The notes under the pieces were generated by a model that was not told where the DNA came from, made no database searches, and saw only the letters and a list, made by a program, of their open reading frames with translations. From positions 1-64,000 of the forward strand of contig CAUYLG010009189.1 of NCBI GenBank assembly GCA_963573385.1: a stretch of 64,000 nt of DNA, in the 5' to 3' direction. The stretch comes from Cacajao melanocephalus. Taxonomy: Eukaryota; Chordata; Mammalia; Primates; Pitheciidae. Positions within the stretch are counted from its first letter, which is position 1. Each line of letters starts with the position of its first letter. Made by a program: the position numbers and the translations under genes. This document shows positions 1 through 10,764 of this stretch, piece after piece.

Positions 1-167
1 GCTGGAGAGGATGTGGAGAAATAGGAACACTTTTACACTGTTGGTGGGAGTGTAAATTAGTTCAACCATTGTGGAAGACAGTGTGACAATTCCTCAAGGA
101 CCTAGAAATAGAAATTCCATTTGACCCAGCAATCCCAGTACTGGGTATATATCCAAAGGAGTATAAA

Positions 168-437
168 TTGTTCTACTATAAGGACACATGCACACGAATG
201 TTCATTGCAGCACAGTTTTCAATAGCAAAGACCTGGAACCAACCCAAATGCCCATCCATGATAGACTGGACAGGGAAAATGTGGCACATGTACACCATGG
301 AATATTATGCAGCCATCAAAAACGATGAATTCGTGTCCTTCGTAGGGACATGGATGAACCTGGAAACCATCATTCTCAGCAAACTGACACAAGAACACAA
401 GATCAGACACCTCATGTTCTCACTCATAGGCGAGTAA
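168..437 (+). pseudogene. L1 ORF2 C-terminal remnant
   Basis: This 89-residue open stretch matches the C-terminal end of primate L1 ORF2p. It includes the conserved stretch KTWNQPKCPSMIDW and the downstream MWHMYTMEYYAAIK, and it closes with the usual FSLIG-type ending before the 3'UTR. The reverse transcriptase and endonuclease domains would lie upstream, outside the window. The frame is broken just 5' of 168, where consensus sequence continues in another frame, so this copy cannot supply an intact C-terminus from its own ORF2. It is a dead fragment and not a gene. Confidence 0.85.
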
Positions 438-483
438 TGAACAGTGAGAACACATGGACGTAGGGAGGGGAGCACTACACACA

Positions 484-537
484 GGGGTCTGTTGGGGGGG
501 AAATAGGGGAGGGACAGTGGGATGTGGGGAGGTGGGG
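484..537 (+). other. G-rich tract in L1 3'UTR (potential G-quadruplex)
   Basis: Seven runs of three or more G lie within 54 bases (484-487, 494-500, 506-509, 511-513, 519-521, 526-529, 534-537), separated by short loops. A G-rich polypurine tract is a known feature of primate L1 3'UTRs, so the position is expected. The copy at 29740-29800 has fewer and shorter runs. Confidence 0.7.
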
Positions 538-699
538 AGAGATAGCATGGGAAGAAAAGCCAGATATAGGTGAAGGGGAGGAAAGCAGCAAATCACACTG
601 CCACGTGTGTACCTATGCAACAATCTTGCATGCTCTTCACATGTACCCCAAAACATAAAATACAATAAAAATTTAAAAATAAAATAAAATAAAATAAAG

Positions 700-2339
700 T
701 GCCACTTCAAATTGCAAACCCTGCATGAAAAAAAAAAACAAAAAAACATGTCCTTTTATTGCATACCACTGAACAGTCATACCAGGGTCTCTTGTAAGGT
801 ACCTGAAATCACATTCTAAGTTGCCAAAGTTTGTCTTTGAATGACAGTTTTCCCTTTAAATAGGAGTATAACATCAACAAGTATAAGCTGTAGAAGTGGA
901 TTTATATTAAAAAAAAATAATGTAAATAACCAGCAAACATGAAGGCCTACATTTTCTCACTGTGTTTTGCAAGATAAAATTTCTATGAACTTTTATTTCA
1001 CTTGTATTTTATTTTTTTTTTTAAATAAAAGAATGTAACATTCTCAGATTAGTCAACGTTAAGTACTCTGGGAAAAATGCTGAGTATTACTGCCTCCTCT
1101 GTGATTGCTGTGGCCTGGAAATCGGAACTTGTTGGAGGCAAATCTTGGAGACAATCTAAAGAGTTAAGAGCCAGTTTCCTGCCAAAAGTGAAATCAATTA
1201 ACATGACACATATTCCCACAATCCCCACATGGAGGAACTAATTTTTTAACAGACCATTTCATGAATAACAGAGTCTTTGTGCCACCAAATAAAAACATTT
1301 GGAGATTGTTGAAACATCTGTTCTGAGATGTTACTGTCAAACTCTGTTCTTGAAAGGGAGGAAGCTGCACTGTCATTCAGGAGCTTTGATGATTTCATAA
1401 AAATGTCTCCATTTTAAGAGCTCTTCCATCTGCAGGCCCCTGAAACTTCCAGGAACAAATTCAACACCAATGTCATGCTCGCTGATTATGGTTTAAATAA
1501 ATTTAAGGTAATATTTAAAAAGCAAAGATGGATGCTGTATTTCATGATGTATTTCTAAAACTATATTTCCTAATTGACATTATGAAATAACCGTCATCTA
1601 GAAAATATCCAGTTTGTGTGTGCCCCTCAAGATAATCACAGTGGGTTACTTCAGAATGGATAATGCATCAGCTAAGATGCTCCAAATCCTTCCTTCACCT
1701 AAGTTTCATCATCTGTATGGGGCTGAAGGGACTAAACTTCACTCTTCTTTACTTACAGGGAAAGGTCGCTTGTCAGAAATGAAAAGTGGAAACAAATTTT
1801 TCTAATTAAGAAGAGAGCAACAATTCTGAGAGATGAAGAAATAACAGGGAGACTTAGAAGTGTCAAATTCAGGTCTGTCCAGTTTGCTTCTGGTTGGGAA
1901 GTTAGGGTCAGTGGGAGGTCCATTCTGTGCCACCGGTGAAGATGCGGCTCCCCATGATGTGTGCCTCACTGTTTGCCATCACCACTGGCAGTGAGCACAG
2001 CCTGTGGTGGGCCCTTTTTTGTAGCTGTGGTTTTACTGTCTGCCATCCCTTCAGCATGGCGGTCTACTTTAGGTGTCAAACAAAAAGAAACGAAATGAGA
2101 GTTGAAGCCCACAGTGTCCATCTGCGGACCCACAACTCAAGTGAGCAACATTCTGTTGGCATCTCCTCCATGACTGGGAGCACAAAAATGTTGCTAAATC
2201 CAGCCCCAAAATGATAAAGTAGAAAAGAAAGCAAGAGCAACAGAAATGGCACCAGAACACCAAAGAAACCTAAAAGTGGCTAATATGAGGGAAAAGGTTA
2301 AGAAAAGGGAAGCCTGGAATGTTGAAAATGCCATGAAGG
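700..2339. other. Unassigned AT-rich sequence
   Basis: I recognise no repeat family, exon or RNA gene here. There is a poly-T run at about 1011-1021 and A-rich runs at 728-747. The open frames present (for example 1614-1805 and 1927-2214) show no domain, and their length is expected by chance. Confidence 0.5.
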
Positions 2340-2438
2340 GGAGGGGCCAGGTCTGTGATTCAGTATGATACCTCCAGCATCATATCACACATTGCATCAA
2401 GTAGGTGCTCACTAAATAGTGAATGAATAAACTTTTCT
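2340..2438 (+). repeat. L2/MIR-type 3' end remnant
   Basis: The stretch contains GTAGGTGCTCACTAAATAG followed by GTGAATGAATAAAC. This matches the ending shared by mammalian L2 and MIR elements (GTAGGTGCTCAATAAAT, then GAATGAATGA). It is too short and diverged to say which of the two it is. Confidence 0.55.
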
Positions 2439-2439
2439 T

Positions 2440-3110
2440 CTCTTGCCTTTTTCAGAGACAAGCCACAGACAAAGTGAGATGGTTTCAAGTCAACTGTACA
2501 AATGAAATGCATTTAAATGGCTCAAATAACTGGCCCTTCAAACCCCTGGGCCATATCCAAATGCGAAGAGATGAGCAATTCTCAAGTGACAGAAACAACT
2601 AGCCAGTTGCCATTTTTCAGTAAGTAAAGAAACCTGGGTAGGAATGTGGACTTATGAACAATACCAAAGTTCAAGCACACTCTTGTATTTTAACCTTATA
2701 TATGCACGTAAACTAGAATTTCTATAGGATTAAAATGCAAAAGTAGGATTGCCCCATAAAAGATATGTAACACTTCATTTTGTATGGCACCAACCAATAT
2801 ACATTGCCTTTTTAAACTTTATATAAATGTTCACTTCCACTAAGTGTATGAAACCCCATTTATGGAAACCCTTCATCAACAGTAAATGCGACCTCACTTC
2901 TCTTTCCTTAAGGTGAAGACTTATAAAGATTACCTAACATATGTACATGCCAAAAAATTAAAATAGTACTAACGGGTGTTGGGTGAAAAAGTAAGTCTCC
3001 CTCCCAAACTTATCCTCAGATCTTCTTGCTGAAGCAGCTGCTACAGTCTCTTGCACATCTGTCCAGAGGCAGTATCTGATACTACACACATAATGCCACC
3101 CTTTTCAAAA
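2440..3110. other. Unassigned sequence
   Basis: I see no recognisable repeat, coding frame or RNA gene in this AT-rich stretch. Confidence 0.5.
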
Positions 3111-3114
3111 CAAA

Positions 3115-3565
3115 TGGTTGTATTCTGTACAGTTATTCCATCACTGCATAAAAATCTGTCTCATTTTTAAAAGAACTGCACATTATTTCATCCCATGCAT
3201 ATACCATAACTAATTTAACCAGTCTGCTATTGATGGATGCCCACATTTATTCCAATCTTTCACAGCCACAGTGATACTGAAGTTAAATATGCTTGTTCTG
3301 AAGGCTTTGAGTACTTAATCCATGTACATTGGTGGGAAAATGCCTAAATGAGGAATTGCTGGCCAAAGGGTAAATGCGTTTTTATTCTTCATACATATTG
3401 TCAAACTAAGAGGTCTGTGTCCACCTATATTCCTACAATAATGTGTTTCCTCTTGCTTTTCCTAATAGTTCATTATCAAACTTGAAAAGATTATCATTGC
3501 CAATCCAATAGGTGAAAAATAGTATCCTATTGGGATTTTAACTGTGTTTTTCTTATTCTAAAGGA
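3115..3565 (-). mobile_element. Old L1 (L1M-type) fragment, antisense
   Basis: The plus strand reads as the reverse complement of old mammalian L1 ORF2/3' sequence. Landmarks are TTTAACCAGTCTGCTATTGA (3215), GGAATTGCTGGCCAAAGGGT (3352) and CCAATAGGTGAAAAAT (3505). These match, with substitutions and indels, the familiar 'TTTAACCA...CTATTGATGG...GAATTGCTGGGTCAAAGGG' block. The divergence indicates an ancient copy. Ends are approximate. Confidence 0.75.
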
Positions 3566-3569
3566 TATA

Positions 3570-4380
3570 ATTATTTTTATAAGTTATTTATATTTCATAT
3601 TCTGTGACTTTTCTATTCATTTTCTTATTCCCAGTCTTTGACGTTTCTGATCTTAATCATAGTCTTAATGATAAAAACAAAAACTTGAAATTCTACAACA
3701 TGGCATTCCCTATGCTAAAATATGATTCCCTATATCACTTCTAGTTAGGTCCTAAAATTACTTTTTTTCATGGCGGAGGAAGTGGAAGTGGAGTTGGGGG
3801 AAAGGAGGTATAAGGAACTAGTCTCAATACAAAGTCTCGAGACATATAGCCATAGAGAATTGGAATTTAAACCAAAGAAAAGAAGGCATCAATCAAAAAT
3901 AATGAACTGCACCATAGATAATTTGTGGTTATTTCTACTTATTCTCCATTTAAGATTTTATAAAGCAAATGGCCAGACCATTACTTTCAATTCTGAAACT
4001 CCATTCCTGAACTTAACTAGGCCCAGAATTCAAAACTGAATCATTCTGGGATCTATGTTTTAAGCAGCCAAACCATTTCACACCATGCAAACTGGTTTCC
4101 CTATTTTTTGAAAATGGGAAGACTGCATTTTTCATTTTATCTCACTGGTTAATTGCTTCTTCAGAATTATCGTAAGTTTTCTGGGACAAATTTATCATAA
4201 ACATGATGTAACCTAAAAAGGTCTTAGATTGAACATGGTTGCTAATACATTATGAAACCTCGGCACTTTTTTCCTTGAAATCTCTTTGTCCTCAGCACTC
4301 ACTGCTACTGTTCTGGTTTTGATTCTCATCTCTTTATAATGGTATTACTGCTTCAGATTTTAAGCCTGTTTCCATCTCTG
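3570..4380. other. Unassigned sequence
   Basis: An ATG-initiated frame of 89 codons at 3770-4039 is present but has no recognised domain and no flanking gene structure. I see no named repeat. Part of 3800-3890 may be a degraded antisense MIR, which I cannot establish by eye. Confidence 0.4.
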
Positions 4381-4499
4381 CCTTTCCATTGCCACATTAT
4401 TCACCTTAAAATACAATCTAAAACAAATCCATCTCACTCAAGAACCTAAGTGTTCCATAAACACTTGTAGAATAAATGAATACATAAACATATAATGGC

Positions 4500-4680
4500 T
4501 CTTTAATCTCTAACCACCAAGGCCAGACTCCTCTGCCTCGGCATTTATTTAAGTGCCTCCATGATGTGGCTCCACTTAGCTTATGCAAACATTTCCCCAC
4601 CATCTGTGCAACTAATACTCACTCTTTCCCTGTGCCTTGCTCATGCTCTTTTCTCAGTCTGTGCAAAAAATAGACCTTTT
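4500..4680 (+). repeat. L2-like fragment
   Basis: The run CTCCATGATGTGGCTCC near 4557 followed by pyrimidine-rich text resembles the 'CTCCATGATCTGGCCCC...CCTACC' block of mammalian L2 3' regions. It is heavily diverged. The family name is from memory. Confidence 0.5.
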
Positions 4681-4749
4681 TAATGACATTCTGAGTTCTG
4701 TGCATGGCAGTCTTCCTCTCTTTTTCTGCTTCTTTTCTCACTCTCCTGG

Positions 4750-5160
4750 GGGCCTCCTCTATCACGTTGGCTCCAAGGATTGCCTATAAGCTGACAATAT
4801 GCCAACCTTCCTCTCTAGCAGGATCTCTCCTAAATTCCACACCAGTCTATCCAATACCTGGTATACTTTTCCAATGGCTCTCCCACAAAAATCTCAAAAT
4901 CAACATATGCAAAACTAAAATAATCTTTTTACTTCCTGAATCAAGCAACCACACAAGTCAGAAATGATGGTCATCCTTGCCACTTACTTTTCCCTAATCT
5001 CTCACCTTCAATTACTATCAACTTCAACTCCATTCTTTTTCCTACATCTATCAATTCCTTTCTGTCTCCACTGCTACCACAAATTCCTAACCACAGCATC
5101 TCTCACTTTGGCCAGTTTTCCTAGTTGACTGTCTTACCTCTAGATTTCCACCCCAAGAAA
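4750..5160 (+). repeat. L2-like fragment, second copy
   Basis: Landmarks are CTCAAAATCAACATATGCAA (4892) with AAACTAAAATAATC, then GTCAGAAATGATGGTCATCC (4956). These correspond to the L2 block 'CTCAAACTCAACATGTCCAAAACTGAACTCATC ... GAAACCTGGGAGTCATCC'. In the consensus this block lies 5' of the one at 4500-4680, so the two are separate insertions or a rearranged copy. Confidence 0.55.
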
Positions 5161-5384
5161 CCATCCTTATACCATTGCTGAAAATTCAAATCTAACCATA
5201 TTTCAATTTAGGATAATTTGTACAGTATTTATGTCAATGGGACTATTGGACATGACATGGGTAGCTTATAGGGGAACCATAGCGATAGCCTAGGGATAGT
5301 ATCAGAGATGTTACCACCGCTGGCCTCAAGGGACAAGAGAGGGACTATGGAAACAAAGAGTTGTATCTTAATTTCCTTCCCTCA

Positions 5385-5885
5385 TTCAGCCATCAATCAT
5401 TTATTAGACACCTTCTGTGTGTCTTGCCCAGTACTGAGTACTGGGAATAAAAAGGTGACTGACACATCTCCAGCTTTCTTTTAGAAAGCTTACTGTTTAG
5501 TTTGCAAAGACAAGAAAACAAATAAGGACAATAAAATACTACATATGCTTTAATAAATATCTGTAGATAAGATAATGAAATCATTCAAAAGAGTGTGGTC
5601 AGTTATATATATAATATATATATATATATAAAATATATATATAATATCCCTGGGAAATAATATATCCCAGGGATAAGATTTTCCCAGGTATATAACTGAC
5701 TGTAGTCTTTATACTGTAGGTAGTAAGTAAATTGATTTCGTAAAATAAATAGATTGGCAAAATCTGGGAATACAGGAAAGGTATTCCTGATGGTACATTT
5801 GGTATAGTTCACCGTGGATAGATCTATATGGGTTTTAGCATGAGAGGAAAGTGAGAGCCAGGTCTTGGAGGGCCTGTATACATAT
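5385..5885 (-). repeat. L2 3' end, antisense, interrupted by an AT-rich hairpin
   Basis: Read on the plus strand, 5396-5480 follows the reverse complement of the L2 3' end (ATTTATTAGACACCTTCTGT, then a 'CCCAGTACTGAGTACTGGGAATAAAAAGGTGA' type run). The piece around 5850-5885 (GGTCTTGGAGGGCCTGTA) fits a more internal part. The TA-rich insertion at 5598-5700 splits it. Confidence 0.65.
5598..5700. repeat. TA microsatellite inside an inverted repeat
   Basis: Outer arms GTCAGTTATATA (5598-5609) and TATATAACTGAC (5689-5700) are perfect reverse complements. They enclose a (TA)n run and an inner hairpin, ATCCCTGGGA (5646-5655) and TCCCAGGGAT (5665-5674). A third related copy, TTCCCAGG, lies at 5681-5688. 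Confidence 0.9.
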
Positions 5886-5889
5886 CTCC

Positions 5890-6639
<750 letters not shown>

Positions 6640-7688
6640 CTAATATGTATAAAGCAATTTTGTTTGAAGAAGAACCTTTTAGAGAAATATAAAATGATCC
6701 ATTTTGTTAAATCTACATAAAAAATTAAGAGCAGCAAAAATTAAACTTTAATTTTTACTCATAGAATTTTAAGTTATTTAGTATGAAAAGGGAAGGGGAA
6801 AACAAAGGTGAACAGAAAATATGAAGAAGGGAAGAGAAAAACAGGGAGAGAGGGAGATAGGGAAATAGATACAAAAAGAAAATGAGATGTGGAAATTTGA
6901 CCTATGAAAAAGACAGTTACACAGACAAACATGATTTCAACCCAGACAAAGGAAAGGAAGACCATGCCAACACAGATGGACAAAAGATGGACATATGCAA
7001 CACAAACAGACCTTAAAGCTATGCTGCCATTGCCCAACTGCAGGCAACAGTGAAGGCAGGCTGTGTAGAATCAAAGCTGAGGCGTCTAGGAATTTTCAAT
7101 ACTATGGTGCTTATGCTTCTCTTCTACGCCTTATGGAAGTATTTAAAAAGGAAAAAGAAAGCCAAACTGCATGCACAGAGTGTGAGGAGGGCGAGGAAAA
7201 CACTCAAGGATTTTAACATTCCACCATTATTTCTCAATTGAAACATGACCCTGTTCTTGGCTTCTTCTTTGCTCCCTTTTCCACAGCCTAACGGTAAACT
7301 CCCACACACCAGTGGGACCACAGAGGAGAGACAATAATACAAGCAGCTGCTTGAGCTGTGGTTTTCATTAGGAAAAAAAGTGCCTTGATTATGAGAGATT
7401 CAGTTTTTAACCTCTGTGCCAAAACTGAAGTGATTAAAACTCCGTGTACAGAAACATGAATAGTTTCTTAAAAGTAGAGTATAGAGCTCACACAGTATTA
7501 TCAACAAAGGATAGGAGGACAGTCCAAATTGTAACTCCCACCCCGGCTTACGCATTGTCTTGGATATGGGAAAGTGAGCAAAGACACAAAGTAAAATAAA
7601 AACATACTCTATAGGCCCTGCATTGCATTTCTGTAAAGGTTAGAGACACATTTTCACCAAAAATTAGCTACAAATAGCAACGCAATCA
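6640..7688. other. Unassigned sequence with purine-rich tract and a small ORF
   Basis: The interval holds a purine-rich tract (6782-6905) and an ATG-initiated 45-codon frame (7104-7241) discussed among the findings. I recognise no repeat family in the rest. Confidence 0.45.
6782..6905 (+). repeat. Purine-rich (GA/AAG) low-complexity tract
   Basis: Nearly all bases are A or G, in GGAAGGGG, GAAGAAGGGAAGAG and GGGAGAGAGGGAGATAGGG-like runs. The composition is what degenerated GA microsatellites show. Confidence 0.75.
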
Positions 7689-7689
7689 A

Positions 7690-8428
7690 GCCATGAAAAG
7701 ATATAGGGAAAACTTAAATGCCTATTACTAAGTGAAAGATGCCAATTTGAAAAGAAATTATATCATGTATGACATTTCTGCAAAAGGCAAAACTATGGAA
7801 ACAGTGGTTACCAAAGGTTAGGGAGAAAGGATGAATGAACAGGTGGAACACAGAGGTTTTTTTTTTCTTTTTCTTTTTTTGAGTTGGAGTCTTGCTCTGC
7901 AGCCCAGGGTGTAGTACAGTGACATCATCTCAGCTCCCTCAGCTTCCAGAGTACCTGGGATTACAGGCATGCACCACCATGCTCACCAGCTAATTTTTAT
8001 ATTTTTGTACAGACGGGGTTTCACCATGTTGGCCAGGCTGGTCTTGAACTCCTGATCTTATGATCTACCTGCCTTGGCCTCCCAAAGTGCTCGGATTACA
8101 GATGTGGCACAGAGATTTTTTTAGGGCAGTGAAAATGGTCTATATGTTACCTTAATTGAAGATACTTATCATCATATATTTCTCCAAAATCACAGAATGT
8201 ACAACAGCAAGAGTGAACCCCAATGTAAACTGTGGACTTCGGGATTATGACGTGCCAGTGCAGGTTCAATGATTGTCACAAATATACCACTCTGGTGCAG
8301 GATGTTAATGGTGGAGGCTGTGTGTGTGGGCGGGGGGGCAAGGAGTACATGGGAAATTTCTGTACTTTCCTCTCAATTTTGCTGTGAATCTAAAACTGCT
8401 CTAAAAAACTAAGCCTTTAAAAAACAGA
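7690..8428 (+). mobile_element. Old L1 (L1M/L1ME-type) 3' region, split by an Alu
   Basis: The text GTGGTTACCAAAGGTTAGGG, the block GCAGTGAAAATGGTCTATATG, GTGAACCCCAATGTAAACTG and the ending AAAACTGCTCTAAAAAACTA match a widespread old L1 3'UTR. A pre-insertion phrase of the GGAGCACAGAGGATTTTTAGGGCAG type is interrupted by the antisense Alu at 7857-8106. A G-rich run (8329-8338) sits where the consensus has a GT/GGGAGGGG run. Confidence 0.75.
7857..8106 (-). mobile_element. Alu, antisense, internally deleted
   Basis: The insertion reads poly-T, GAGTTGGAGTCTTGCTCTG, then the reverse complement of both arms, ending at GGATTACAGATGTG. It is missing the usual 5'-most ~15 bases of the Alu and about 35 bases after CATCTCAGCTC (7934). 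CACAGAG occurs at both edges (7849-7855 and 8108-8114), consistent with a target-site duplication. Confidence 0.93.
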
Positions 8429-8429
8429 A

Positions 8430-8584
8430 AAAAGGAAGGCAACTCCTTCAAGTCTTGCATCTAATTCAAGACTCAGTAGGACAACCTTCATCAGGCACAT
8501 TTTGTTCTTATGGTTCAGCACAGAATTGCTCATTTCGGATTCAACATATATTCACTGATGATCATTTTGCCACCACATCTTTGC
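8430..8584. other. Unassigned short spacer
   Basis: No recognised element between the L1M end and the next MIR. Confidence 0.4.
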
Positions 8585-8800
8585 ACAGCAGGTAGTGTAT
8601 TAACTTCCAGAGTTCGAATCCTGGCTTTCCCGCCTACCATGCAACTTTGGCTTCATCATAACCTTCTACACCTCCGTTTGCATCCCAGTTCTATAACACA
8701 GGATAGTAATACCCATATTGGACTTATGAGGATGACTAAACATATATAAAGGGATTAACACAATAAGCGGCACATGATAAGGACTCAATAAGCATGTATA
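8585..8800 (+). repeat. MIR
   Basis: The order of landmarks follows the MIR consensus: GAGTTCGAATCCTGGCTTTC (8611, the core and B-box-like region), ATGCAACTTTGGCTTCATC, a run resembling 'AATGGGGATAATAATACC' (CAGGATAGTAATACCCATAT), GATGACTAAACATATATAAAG and finally a GGACTCAATAAGCATGT ending. Confidence 0.8.
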
Positions 8801-8809
8801 TCAGAGAGG

Positions 8810-10575
8810 AGTCTATGTTTCAGATGAAGATATACTTGCCACGAATGAAAAGGAGTGTAATCATGCTATTATTCTGATTTTCTTACCGAACAGGAGAAGC
8901 GTATTAGCTCCTTCTTACAGTCACCCTGGAAAAACTCCTCCAGAATATAAGACATCAAAAGTATTCTAAATTTGGCATAGATAAAAAGATGGCATAATCT
9001 TGGTAGATAGGAAGAAGAGAGGAGACAGCAATGTGGAAGGTATTCAGGGTGGCTCACTGCCACCAGGTTGGAGACTCTGGTTATAGGAAAGACAGAGACT
9101 GGGAAAGAACAAGAGTGATCTTTTCCATGACAAGCTACCTACTAAACTCTCTGCTCAACCCAAGAGCAAATGCAATTAAAATGGCTAATGCTTAAAATAA
9201 AATTCCTGTAATAAATGTGTGACCATATGACAGTGGCCTAGAGTCCTATGCTTGTTAGGAATCAGTCAAATGCAGTAAAAATGGAAAGGCTAGTAAAACA
9301 AAAAGGCCTTACATTGTAGAGAGCCCCTCACTCTTGCTTTTTCTTTTAATTAAAAACTGGATAAGAGCAGCTCCATTTTTGCTGAAGTGTTTAATGAAAG
9401 AGTATGCTTTCCAACAGTCAATACATACCTTTGTCCTACTCCCAAACCCACGAATAGTTTTTCCCTTCCACCCCCTCATAAGAGACCTACTCCCTCTTTT
9501 TTTGTTTTCTTTAGTCTTTGCTGACAAAATGCCCCTGCTCTTGCTCCTGTCTTCCAATACTTAATTTTCATCCAAATGTCTCTGCTTTTATTCAGTACAG
9601 ATCCAGCTTATTGAGCATTCTCTAGCGCCTTTCAGGTTTTGACCCTCTTTCATGTTAAACAGGCTGTGGTGCAAGGGTAGGATGGTCGCTCAGTAAAATA
9701 TTCCATCCAACAGGGGTAGTTATGTAAACAGGGCTGCTTTCTGGCAGGAATGTCTGATGGGATAAACAAGGCTGGAGAGAAAAAGTACTTTTAGAGAGGA
9801 GTGACTTTGTCAGGGAACAAGACACACATCCAAATTAAAAAACTCTTGTTTCTAATGTAAGACCAGGGTTTTAAAAACAGAAATCAGTGAGAGAAATTTA
9901 AAAAGAACTGTAATAACTGAGTCAGCAATTATGATTTCTGATATTGTACAAAGGGGATCAACTTTTTCATTTTGTGGTTGTGAATTTTTATTTCTTGAAA
10001 AAGAAAAACCAAAAACATCTTAAGTGCCAGAGATATTAGAAGGCTACTTTCAGAATTTATTAATATTTAAGAACCTATACAGATGATGAATGGGAATTAT
10101 GGCTAATATTTTATAACAAATAAGACACAAAATAATCAGACAATTAGTAGATGGATTCACTAGTGTACTCATGTTGATGTTGACTGTTGAAAGAGAGACA
10201 GCATTATCTTTATTAATATCTAGTACATGGGACAAGTGATGAAGTATTTAGCCCTGCAAACAAAAGATTATACACAGAAAATTCATTATACTAAGGTGAT
10301 AATAGCTTATGATAAAGAAAACAGGTATGACGAAAGCAAACAGAGATTGCAATACCTAAAACTGGACACCAGCAAATATGTATGACAAGGAAAGAATGAC
10401 TAGAAAGTCAAGGATTAGGGTTATGTTTACAATTTTACTGTAAAAGCTATTGTGTGACTGGATATTAAATGTCTGAGCTTGGGTTCTTGGCACGAAATGC
10501 ACATGTGGTGTTCAAATATTTTCAAAACAACCTCATTTAGTGAGACATCACTTAGTGAGGCTAGTGGAGGCAATG
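8810..10575. other. Unassigned AT-rich sequence
   Basis: No repeat family, exon or RNA gene that I can recognise in about 1.8 kb. Frames of 60-82 codons on both strands (for example 9309-9557 and 9334-9564) overlap each other and carry no domain. Confidence 0.5.
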
Positions 10576-10579
10576 TGAG

Positions 10580-10762
10580 TAGTGGACAACAGCCCAGCTT
10601 TGGAGTGGACGGACAAGTCTGAATCTCAACCTTGCCCTGAGTAGATATGTGACCTTGGGAGTAAGACATTTTGGGGCTTCAGTTTCCTCACATATAAAAT
10701 GGGGACACTGATACGTAGTTCATGGGACTATTACAGCGATTAAATGAGGCCATATATGCACC
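10580..10762 (+). repeat. MIR
   Basis: Contains GTGACCTTGGGAGTAAGACA, then TTCAGTTTCCTCACATATAA with AATGGGGACACTGATACG and GATTAAATGAGGCCATATAT. These are the MIR 'TGTGACCTTGGGCAAGTCAC', 'CAGTTTCCTCATCTGTAAAATGGGGATAAT' and 'GATTAAATGAG' blocks. Confidence 0.88.
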
Positions 10763-10764
10763 AT

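Larger units (their letters stand above)
1..698 (+). mobile_element. L1 retrotransposon, 3' end (ORF2 tail, 3'UTR, A-rich tail)
   Basis: The copy begins inside ORF2 at the window edge and runs through the ORF2 C-terminus, a G-rich 3'UTR and an AATAAA-containing tail ending in repeated AAAAT units near 698. It is nearly the same as the segment 29262-29930 in this window. The 3'UTR ending (CATGTACCCC followed by AAAACATAAAATAC) differs from the human L1PA ending. From memory I link it to New World monkey L1s. The 5' extent lies outside the window. Confidence 0.93.

Noticed and set aside
1927..2214. 95-codon plus-strand frame
   Set aside because: Does not begin at an ATG in good context that I can support, shows no domain, and overlaps an antisense frame of similar length.
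8585..8800. tRNA-like GTTCGAATCC word
   Set aside because: It is the conserved tRNA-derived region of a MIR; no cloverleaf can be drawn around it.
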